In this document: positions 9,267 to 17,080 of the stretch, piece after piece
Layout of the letters: each line of letters begins with the position of its first letter
How positions within the stretch are numbered: the stretch's first letter is position 1
DNA from: Sphaerosporella brunnea
Taxonomy: Eukaryota > Ascomycota > Pezizomycetes > Pezizales > Pyronemataceae
NCBI GenBank assembly: GCA_008704415.1
Contig: VXIS01000558.1
Span: forward strand, 1 to 17,834
Reading direction: 5' to 3'
DNA: 17,834 bases
Notes under the pieces: generated by a model
Databases searched by the model: none
Told to the model about the DNA's origin: nothing
The model's input: only the letters and a program-made list of their open reading frames with translations
Position numbers and translations under genes: made by a program

Positions 9267-11669
9267 CTATTTCTGCTCTGAATCCAACGCGGACATCCAC
9301 TCGCCCGCATCCGGGGCCGCTAGAGCCTCATCGTAGCTTTTCGGTCCTTCTGTTGCCAGGAGGACTTCGTCGTAGATCGTTCGAATCTCCTCGTTGTTGT
9401 CTGGGTGCTGCTGAATTCGTCGAGCGTCGCCGCGCGTCCGTCCCAAATGGAGCTTGACCAAACAGCCATTGACCTTGACTTCTTTCATTAGTCGCGCGTT
9501 TCGGGCTGATTTTGCTTCAGGTGCGGGAGATGCAATACATTCTCCCGGGATCTGATTTGCTTCTTGGCCGCCTTCGTCGTTGTCGCGGTTAGCCTGTCGT
9601 CTGGCCACAGGCGTGGCTGGTAGCTCCAACTGCTGCTGCAGATCTGGTTGTCTCGTCGCGTGTTGCTCCTGCAGCTCGGGTTGTCTCAACCCTTGTTGCA
9701 GATCCAGTTGGTCCTCACCGTAGTTGTCAGACTCGTTGTTTACCATAATGGATGGGGTCATCGTCGGTCGTATGGTGTTGAGGTCCTTGTATAGTGTCTT
9801 TTCGTCGAATTCCACATCACATGACTTGACAATTTTCTTTCCCTCAACGTCGTATAGTCTGTAGTGGCCATCTAATCCTTCGTAGCCCAACATGATGCAT
9901 TTTCTCGCTCGGTCTGATAGCTTGTCATCCCTGACTTCGGCTGGTATTTGGTCATATGCCAAGCATCCGACTGTGCGTAGGTGGCCGACATTGGGCCTCT
10001 TACCAAACTTCATCTCATAAGGGGTTCGAATCTGCCCATCTTTGCTTGTCAGGGACGCATGTGGAACTCGATTTCGGATGTAGCTTGCGGTTGATGCCAC
10101 TTCTGCCCAAAAGGTGTCTGGGAGCTCGGCATGCTTTATCATTGCACGTGTTGGGTCCAGAATCCCACGGTTTGTCCGCTCGGCGATGCCGTTGCTCTGA
10201 TGGCTGTAAGGAGGTGTGATCTCGTGGCGGATTCTTTTCGATGCGAGGAATTCGCCCATAGCGCAACTGTTGAATTCTCCGCCACCGTATGTCCGAATAG
10301 CCTTGACTGGGCATTCCTGCGCTTTGCAGTATTCCCGTAGTGATCCAAGCGCGTCCGACTTCTTGCGCAGAAAATAGACTTCGCTCCATCGCGTGTGGTC
10401 ATCAGTGACTAACAACATAGACATCATGCCCGCATGTGATGCGGTCCGAAAAGGGCGGACTAGATCGGCATGCACCAACTCACCTTCCCTTGCTTTTCTC
10501 TTGAAGCTTTGCGGATCGGCTTTATACGGTGTTTTTGTCATCTTTCCGCGCATGCAGCCATCGCAGATGCATTCGGCGTGGTGCCTTGTGTCTGTAACGT
10601 CGATTCCGGCTATGGCTCCTGAGCGGACCGCCTTCGTGACGGCTGCGACTGCTAGGTGTCCGAGCCGGTTATGCCATTTCATTGCTTCTTCTTCTCGTCC
10701 CGACGTATAGACAGCGTTAATCAGTCTATCGTGCGTCTCCGGATCTTCCGCGATGATGCAAAAAGTCTTGTGGCGTATAGCCCGGTGAGCAACAACAGTG
10801 CCTGTCGGTTTCTCTGTGATCGTATCTGGGTGGCCGGGTAGCAAGTTGTAGTCCACCTTATACCCAGCTAGCAGCAGCTGGTATACGCTCAGCAAGTTGT
10901 TGGAGCCACATTCGGTGACATACAGGACTCTTCTAAGCATGACTCGTGCAGGTAGAAGGTTGCTTCGCGAGAAGAGCAGTGCAATGTCGCCCATTCCTTT
11001 CGCGTCAACTGACGCATCATTTGCGAATCGGACCTTATGCTCCCCCTTTCGAAAGGCACGGTAGTTGACCCACCGCTGGTCTACTCCGGTGACGTGATTG
11101 GTAGCACCTGAATTGGGAACCCATATTCTCTCTTTTCCGTGCGGTTTGGCAGTCATCCTTCCGAAAGTGTATTCATTGTCGGTTGTGTCACTTGTCAGCA
11201 GCAACATCTCCGGTTCAATTCCAATCTTGTCTTTGCCGGGTGGTGTAGCCGCATATCCCCAGTTCTCTGTTGCATCCGTGAAGTCTGGCAATGGTTGATA
11301 TTCGGATACCATCAGCAAGAAGTCAGTGTTCCTCACTGTCTTGGCCTCCGACGTTCTGGCTTCGGGCGTCTCCCCCTTTCGGTTCTTCGCGGGTTCGCGG
11401 TTCTTGTCCTCGTCTTGCGGTGGCTCCGTACAATTTCGTCTGATGTGTCCTTTCTTTCCACAGTTCCAGCGTATAGGTCCGTATCCCCTTGTCCATTCTC
11501 CACGTGCGGTTTTCTTCTTCTCTTCTTTCGCATACATAGCCGCATCTGCAGCGGTAGTAGCCTTCATCGCAGGCATATATCGTTCGCATACTTCCATTCG
11601 CTGCAGGATCTTGGCAAGTCCGCAGTCTCCTTTTTCAATCATGTGAATCATTTCGGACTGAAACATTCC
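9267..11669 (-). pseudogene. Inner copia gag C-terminus, protease, integrase and RT start (defective)
   Basis: A long open stretch of the inner polyprotein between two stops. Key residues are altered compared with the outer copy. The zinc knuckle reads RWNCGKKGHIRRNC, so its first Cys is Arg (codon 11469-11471). The protease motif reads NSGA, catalytic Asp to Asn (11112-11114). The integrase keeps WHNRLGH, CICDGC, the first Asp (HADL) and the Glu (SNGIAER), but the second catalytic Asp is Tyr (RTYGGGEF, codon 10287-10289). After the core come the copia integrase C-terminal region (VGHLRTVGCLAY, KCIMLGYEG) and a Gln-rich linker. It ends at TAG 9267-9269, where the outer copy has Ser. Confidence 0.92.
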
Positions 11670-12251
11670 TCACTGCGGCTCGTCTGGCAGTCCGTTTCGC
11701 ACAATCGTTGCCAACAGCTTATCATCCATTGCTGTCCCGGCTGCCTTGCATAAGGCGACGTTGGCCAGTAAGCTGCTTTGGTATTCAGCGTGGCTGCTGA
11801 AGTTCGCTCTCTTCGTCTCAAATAGCGCCATCAACCCAGCCATCGGGTCATGTTTTGCGGCCTGATCTTTATACGCGTCGGCCAACGCGTCCCACAACGC
11901 CTTAGGATCCTCCAATGCGTCGTCTTCTTCGTAGATCATCAGTATGGAGCTGTGTAGGGTTGCGAGAATCAGCGCTTGCGCTCGCTGCGAATCTCCCCTG
12001 AATCTCGCGAGATCGGCGACATATCGATACCAGTAGTTTAGGGACGTAGGATCGCTGCACTTCGGATCGTCGTCTTCGGTTGTCGTTGAAGTGATTGTTG
12101 ATCCCTGCGGCACCACAGGTGGTTTCGGTTTCTTTCGCTCTCCGTTGATTAGGTTGTACAGTCCTGCTCCTTTCATATGGCGCTTCATCGCCTTCACCCA
12201 CACAGGGTAGTTGTCTCCTTGGAGTAGCGGTACTTCCGTCTGTGTCGCCAT
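11670..12251 (-). pseudogene. gag N-terminal part of inner copia element
   Basis: Starts at ATG 12251-12249 with MATQTEVPLLQGDNYPVW and runs 193 codons to TGA at 11672-11670. It covers the gag N-terminal and capsid region, with FETKRANFSS and LLATIVRNGLP as segments shared with the outer copy. The stop replaces the Trp of LPD...W in the outer element (TGG to TGA), and the same frame stays open afterwards, so this is a nonsense mutation and not a natural gag terminus. No frameshift is seen where the outer copy has one. A gag-only product could still be made, but it would lack the zinc knuckle, which lies downstream of the stop. Confidence 0.88.
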
Positions 12252-12762
12252 CGCTCCTTCTTCGGTTTCAAGCTTCTCTCCTTGTGTCTTTGCGTCGACG
12301 TCTTCGTTAAGCTTCAGTCGTGTTTTCTCTCGCCCACGGCTTCAGGCAATCTGGAGTGGTTGTCGTTCGTCTCGCCTACAACCTCAGGCAATCGGGGTAG
12401 TTGTCGTTTCTCTCGCCTACAACTTCAGGCAATCGGGGTAGTTGTCGTTTCTCTCGCCTACAACTTCAGGCAATCGGGGTAGTTGTCGTTTCTCTCGCCT
12501 ACAACTTCAGGCAATCGGGGTAGTTGTCGTTTCTCTCGCCTACAACTTCAGGCAATCGGGGTAGTTGTCGTTTCTCTCGCCTACAACTTCAGGCAATCGG
12601 GGTAGTTGTCGTTTCTCTCGCCTACAACTTCAGGCAATCGGTGCAAGCTTCCTGTCGCGTCGCCTCGCACGCGGGTTCTCCAAGCTTATGAGTCGTTCTC
12701 GGTGACCTTTTATACCCGTGCTCTTCATAGGTGCCATTGACTCTTATCGGTGTCGTGGTGAA
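12252..12762 (-). other. Untranslated leader of inner copia element
   Basis: 511 bases between primer site and gag. It is longer than in the outer element mainly because its repeat array has eight units instead of five. The short + strand open frames here (12211-12441 and 12282-12482) are produced by the repeat and are not genes. Confidence 0.75.
12310..12638 (-). repeat. Leader tandem array of 41-bp units, eight copies, pseudoknot-forming
   Basis: The anchor GGCAATC occurs on the + strand at 12345, 12387, 12428, 12469, 12510, 12551, 12592 and 12633, so spacing is 41 bp (42 once). Read on the element's coding strand, each unit runs TTGCCT, GA, AGTTGT, AGGCGA, a linker of about 8 A-rich bases, ACAACT. 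The central units are nearly identical, which points to recent expansion. The two units nearest gag are diverged. One has GGTTGT with ACAACC, keeping all pairs. The last has AGCCGT with ACGACT and GGGCGA, with one changed pair compensated, one mismatch and one new wobble. Confidence 0.9.
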
Positions 12763-12774
12763 GGGCTCATAACC
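12763..12774 (-). other. Primer binding site of inner element
   Basis: GGGCTCATAACC on the + strand reads GGTTATGAGCCC on the coding strand and abuts the 5' LTR. It is complementary to the anticodon arm of initiator tRNA-Met and identical to the outer element's site. Confidence 0.85.
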
Positions 12775-12986
12775 TGTTGACAGCAAATTTCGTAGGCAGC
12801 GGACACTAAGAGATGGGTGAAGAGATTGTATTGAAGGTAAAGAGCTAGCGACGCCGTTACTGCACCTTAGGTGCAGAAGCGGCTCACTAGCCTATACTTT
12901 AATCTAACTACATCCCTGACAGAGTTTATACTCGGTTACACCATAGAGGGTAGAGTGATGCCTACGGTGTCACTCTACACTCAACA
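12775..12986 (-). repeat. 5' LTR of inner copia element
   Basis: A 212-bp LTR with intact TGTTGA/TCAACA ends. It has a TATA box (TTTATA on +, 12925-12930) and the U3 inverted repeat (12950-12978). It differs from the 3' LTR at eight positions: three transitions and five transversions by hand alignment. Confidence 0.94.
12925..12930 (-). promoter_or_regulatory. TATA box in inner 5' LTR
   Basis: TATAAA on the coding strand, in the same LTR context as in the outer 5' LTR (GAGTATAAACTC). Transcription from here would run leftward through the inner element, antisense to the outer one. Confidence 0.5.
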
Positions 12987-12991
12987 GACCC
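12987..12991. repeat. Target site duplication GACCC (right copy, inner element)
   Basis: Second copy of GACCC, directly after the inner 5' LTR. Joining 7472 to 12992 restores the order GILDP then TRAMMKHA, which matches GILDP-TRAMIKHA in the inner element. Confidence 0.93.
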
Positions 12992-14456
12992 CACCCGTGC
13001 GATGATGAAGCATGCCAAGCTTCCGGACGGGTTTTGGGCAGAAGTGGCATCAACTGCAGATTATATCCGAAACAGAGTCGCACATGCGGCCTTGATGAGC
13101 AAAGACGGGCAAATCCAAACCCCTTACGAGATGAGATTCGGCAAGAGGCCAGATGTCGGCCGCCTGCGGACAGTCGGATGCTTAGCATATGCCCAAATAC
13201 CGGCCGAAGTCCGGGATCACAAGCTGTCAGACAGAGCCAGAAAATGCATCATGTTGAGCTACGAAGGATCAGATGGCCATTACCGACTATACGACGTCGA
13301 GGGCAAGCGTATCGTCAAATCACGAGATGTCAGATTCCACGAAAAGACGCTATACAGGGACCTCAACACCATTCGACCGACAACGACGCCGTCCGTCATG
13401 GGAAACTACGAATTCTACTACTACGGCGAGGAGCACCTGGATCAGCAACAAGTGCTGAGACAACCAGAGCTGCAGCACCAGTTGGAGCCTCCATCTACGC
13501 CCATGGCGAGACGACAGACTGACCGCAACGACGACGAAGGCGGTCAGATTCCGGGAGAATGGGTTGCATCGCCCGCACCTGAAGCGAAATCAGCCCGCAA
13601 CAGCCGACTGATGAAAGAAGTCGAAGTAAACAGCCATTTGGTCAAGCTCCAACTGGGACGGACGCGCGGCGACGCTCGACAAATTTCGCAGCAGCCAGAC
13701 AACAACGAGGAGATACGAACAATCTCCAACGACGTCCTCCTGGCGACAGAAGGACCGAAAGGCTACGATGAGGCTCTGGCTGCCCCAGATGCAAACAAAT
13801 GGATGTCCGCGCTAGACTCAGAGCAGAAATCGCTGAAATCACATGACATCTATTCATACGTAGACACCGCACCCCCTGGGAAACGCGTCGTGGACGCTAA
13901 ATGGGTGATAATAGTGAAGGAGAGGCCCGATGGAACCATTGAAAAGTACAAAGTGCGACTGGTAGCACAGGGTTTCCTACAGACCCGCCCCGAATACGAT
14001 GAGATCACGTCTCCGGTTGTCGACGCCGAAAGCATACGCATGACATTGAGTTTTACGGCCACACAGGACCTGGAAGTGGCTGTATTGGACGTCCCTACGG
14101 CATACCTGGGAGCAACGCTAAAAGAGGAGATGTATCTGAAGCTTCCCAAAGCAGAGTGGGTAGACGATCCGTTGACAAGGGAACGCCCAGTCGTCTTACT
14201 CCAGAAGTCAGTCACGGGCTTGAAGCAGAGCGGAAGATGCTGGTCTAACGACGTTAGCCAGTTTATCACTAACCAGCCGCACCTAACAACGTCTGTGTCG
14301 GCCCCAGGACTTTACTACAGCAACGACGCTCTACTCAAACCTATATGTCGACGACATCCTAATCACAGCACCGAATCACCAGTTAGAGTTACTTTGCCAG
14401 GAATTTCGGAGACGATTCCAGGCAAAGGGGGGAGTGGTGACGGAACCAACATTTAG
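12992..14456 (+). pseudogene. Outer copia integrase C-terminus and reverse transcriptase (interrupted, frameshifted)
   Basis: Continues the outer polyprotein after the insertion, starting TRAMMKHAKLPDGFWAEV. It holds the copia integrase C-terminal region (RTVGCLAYAQIP, KCIMLSYEG), a Gln-rich linker (about 13440-13530) and the RT fingers and palm: GKRVVDAKW, YKVRLVAQGF, DEITSPVVDAESIR, LDVPTAYLGATL, GLKQSGR. One extra A in the run at about 14337-14339, compared with the inner copy, shifts the frame a few bases before YVDD. The remaining codons to TAG 14454-14456 are therefore out of frame and meaningless. A unique Gln in VRLVAQGF is intact here, where the inner copy has a stop. Confidence 0.92.
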
Positions 14457-15321
14457 CTATGTCGGATTGGTGATTCGCCAAGACCGCGAGAAGCCCCAAA
14501 TATGGATATCGCAGGAGGCCTACGTAACGAAGGTCCTAGTCAGGTTTGGGATGGAAAACAGCGCAAACAAGCTGCTTCCGATGTAGATCAACTGGAATCC
14601 TCACGCGCGAAAGGACGAAGAAGAGGCATGTGATCAAGGTCTCTACCGACAGGCAATTGGAAGTCTGCTCTACGCAGCTCTCGGAAGCAGGCCAGATATC
14701 GCATACGCTGTTGGAATCCTTGGACGATACGCTAGCGATCCGTCAACCGAGCATTGGGGAGCTGTCATGCACCGCTTGCGATACCTCAACGGAACTCGCA
14801 ATTTCGAGCTGGCGCTCCTCAGACAGCAGTATCGCGAAGACGGAATCATCGCGTATTCCGACCCCGATCATGCTGGAGATCAGGATGGAGCGCGATGTAA
14901 GTCTGGATGGCTGATATTCTTGAATGGGGCGCTGATCATCTGGAAGACGAAAAAGCAAGGATTGGTAGCACATACCACTTTGGAGGCGGAACTCATCGGC
15001 ATTGGCAGTGCCTATAAACAGGCAAGCTGGCTTTGAGACGTCGCTCACGAGATCGGCAGAGGAAACGCCAGCCAAATGATTACCCTGCAAGGTGACAACA
15101 CAGCCGGTGAAAACGCTCTCCGAAACGGATTTCCAAACGCTGCAAGACAACTACGAATCCGATATCATGCCATCTGTGACCACATCAAAAGCAACGATCT
15201 GATGCTGGAACACGTGACAAGCAAAGAGCAGTTGGCGGATGGTTTGACAAAGCCGCTGGGATCAGTCAAGCACGCAGCTTTCGTCAAGGAGATTGGCCTG
15301 ACAGATGAGAAACGATGTTGA
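14341..15321 (+). pseudogene. Outer copia RT catalytic part and RNase H (two stops)
   Basis: Resumes the polyprotein in the frame entered by the +1 shift. YVDD lies at 14344-14355, followed by the RT thumb (FSYVGLVIRQDRE, GLYRQAIGSLLYA, RPDIAYAVG) and RNase H (AYSDPDHAGD, TLEAEL, LQGDN). The end has the copia signature EQLADGLTKPLG and a stop at 15319-15321. TAG at 14584-14586 replaces the Gln of the inner copy; TGA at 15034-15036 replaces Arg by a CGA to TGA change. The deletion in gag and the insertion here are one base each and of opposite sign, so the total length matches the inner polyprotein, about 1490 codons. Confidence 0.91.
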
Positions 15322-15404
15322 TCACGTGGACGCGGCGCACCGCGACGGAGGATATAGATACGGATTGGCGGTTTACAGAGGAAACGGGCGCATAGTTTAT
15401 GCTC

Positions 15405-15416
15405 GGATAGGGGGAG
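15405..15416 (+). other. Polypurine tract of outer element
   Basis: GGATAGGGGGAG directly abuts the 3' LTR and is identical to the inner element's tract. It is the expected primer for plus-strand synthesis. Confidence 0.85.
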
Positions 15417-15628
15417 TGTTGAGTGTAGAGTGACACCGTAGGCATCACTCTACCCTCTATGGTGTAACCGAGTATAGAGTCTGTCAGGGATGTAGTTAGA
15501 TTAGAGTATAGGCTAGTGAGCCGCTTCTCCACTTATGGTGCAGTAACGGCGTCGCTGGCTCTTTACCTTCAATACAATCTCTTCACCCATCTCTTAGTGT
15601 CCGCTGCGTACGAAACTTGCTGTCAACA
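15417..15628 (+). repeat. 3' LTR of outer copia element
   Basis: 212 bp with TGTTGA/TCAACA ends. Four differences from the 5' LTR; two of them change the TATA region from TATAAAC to TATAGAG. The U3 inverted repeat (15425-15453) is intact. Confidence 0.95.
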
Positions 15629-15633
15629 CTCAC
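15629..15633. repeat. Target site duplication CTCAC (right copy, outer element)
   Basis: CTCAC follows the 3' LTR and continues into satellite sequence CAGAATGGCGG, in phase with the monomer broken at 4747. Confidence 0.95.
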
Positions 15634-17080
15634 CAGAATGGCGGAATTGCCAAATTCCGATATTGCACTTTTCAGAAACGGATAAAACCTGGTGACTGCC
15701 GGCAGTCCAGAATCACTTGGGGAGCTCACGGTGGGCAGAATGGACATGCCCGAGTAACCCGTAAAGTTCCCACGTTGATGCGGAGCAAGTTGGCTGCACT
15801 ATCACTATCTTCTCACCGGAATGGCGGAATCGCCGAATTACGATATTGCACTTTTCACTAGAGGATAAAGCCTGGCAACTGCTGGCAGTCCAGAATTACC
15901 TGGGGAGCTCACCGTGGGCATAATAGACATGCCCGAGTCAACCGTAAATTTCCCATGTCGATGCGGTGCAAGTTGGTTGCACTATCACTATCTTCTCACC
16001 TGAATGGCGGAATTGCCAAATTACGATATTGCACTTTTCAGTAGAGGATAAAGCCAGGCGACTGCTGGCAGTCCAGAATCACCTGGGGAGCTTAATAGAC
16101 ATCCACGAGTCAACCGTAAAGTTCCCAGCTGGATGCGGTGTAAGTTGATCGCGCTATCACTATCTTCTCACCAGAATGATGGGATAGTCAAATTACGATA
16201 TTGCACTTTTCAGGACCGGATAAAGCCTGGTGACTGCCGGTAGTCCAGAATCACCTGGGCAGCTCACGGTGGGCAGAATAGACATGCGCGAGTCACCCGT
16301 AAAGTTCCCACGTCAATGCGGTGCAAGTTGGTTGCACTATCACTTTCTTCTCACCGGAATGGTGGAATTGCCAAATTACGATATTGGGCAATGTGAGATA
16401 TTTCAGAACGCATGAAGCCTGGTGACTGCCGGCAGTGCAGAATGACCTGGGGAGCTCACCGTGGGCATAATAGAGATGTCCCAGTCAACCGTGAAGTTCC
16501 CAGGTGGATGCGCGGCAAGTTGGTCGCACTATCACTATCTTCTCACCGGAACTGTGCAATTGGCAAATTACGATCTTGCACTTTTCAGAAACGGATAAAG
16601 TCTGGTAACTGCCGGTAGTCCAGAATCACCTAGGAAGCTCACCGTAGGCATAATGGACATGCGTGAGTCACCCGTAAAGTTCCCACGTCGATGCGGTGCA
16701 AGTTGGTCGCACTATCACTATCTTCTCACCGGAACGGTGGAATTGCCAAATTCCGATATTGCGCTTTTCAGAAACGGATAAAACCTGGTGACTGTTGGCA
16801 GTCCAGAATCACCGAGGGAGCTCACCGTGGGCATAATAGACATGCCCGAGTCACCCGTAAAGTTCCCACGTCGATGCGGAGCAAGTTGGTTGCACTATCA
16901 CTATCTTATCACCGGAATGGCGGAATTGCCAAATTCCGAGATTGCACTTTTCAGGAACGGAGAAAGCCTGGTGACTGTTGAAGCCCAGAATCACCTGGAG
17001 AGCATAATAGACATGCCCGAGTTCACTGTATAGTTCCCAGGTCAATGCGGGTGCAAGTTGATCGCACTATCACTATCTTC
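15634..17080. repeat. Satellite array, about 183-bp monomer (right block)
   Basis: Eight tandem monomers, the continuation of the array at 3225-4747. The CTCACC landmark recurs near 15629, 15812, 15995, 16166, 16349, 16541, 16725 and 16906; most spacings are 182-184 bp. One short unit (171) lacks part of the CTCACCGTGGGC block and one long unit (192) has an insertion at 16387-16400. Each monomer has a motif near GACTGCCGGCAGTC, a perfect 14-base palindrome in the copy at about 15693. Small open frames across the monomers are not conserved in frame and are not called as genes. The array ends at 17080 in ACTATCTTC, where unrelated sequence begins. Confidence 0.9.

Larger units (their letters stand above)
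7473..12986 (-). mobile_element. Inner Ty1/copia LTR retrotransposon nested in reverse
   Basis: A complete 5514-bp element of the same family as its host, on the minus strand. Its 5' LTR is 12775-12986, primer site 12763-12774, gag start at 12251, gag-pol stop at 7780-7782, polypurine tract 7685-7696 and 3' LTR 7473-7684. It is flanked by GACCC on both sides. It sits inside the outer integrase frame 27 bases past the catalytic Glu codon, so it must have arrived later than its host. Its two LTRs differ at 8 of 212 positions, more than those of the host. The polyprotein has five stops, one frameshift and three lost key residues, so this copy could move only with proteins supplied in trans. Confidence 0.95.
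4748..15628 (+). mobile_element. Outer Ty1/copia LTR retrotransposon, split by a nested copy
   Basis: A full-length Ty1/copia element on the + strand. It has two 212-bp LTRs (4748-4959 and 15417-15628) with terminal TGTTGA/TCAACA, a primer binding site at 4960-4971, a repeat-bearing leader, a gag-pol frame in the order gag, protease, integrase, RT, RNase H, and a polypurine tract at 15405-15416. Integrase before RT marks Ty1/copia rather than Ty3/gypsy. It is flanked by the duplication CTCAC and lies in the 183-bp satellite. A second element occupies 7473-12986. Without that and one GACCC copy the element would be 5362 bp, a normal size. The LTRs differ at 4 of 212 positions by hand alignment, so insertion was fairly recent, but frameshifts and stops make it defective. 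Confidence 0.95.

Noticed and set aside
12310..12638. CRISPR-like direct repeats with regular spacing
   Set aside because: The 41-bp units are contiguous with no unique spacers, and lie in a eukaryotic retrotransposon leader.
13544..14269. Minus-strand open frames opposite the RT region of both elements (also 8830-9249 on +)
   Set aside because: They are antisense shadows of the conserved RT coding sequence and appear in both copies for that reason.
4748..15628. Repeat-induced point mutation as the cause of the stops
   Set aside because: The changes are a mix. LTR differences include six transversions among twelve, several stops are transversions (TCG to TAG, TAC to TAG), and single-base indels occur. 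RIP would give almost only C-to-T changes.
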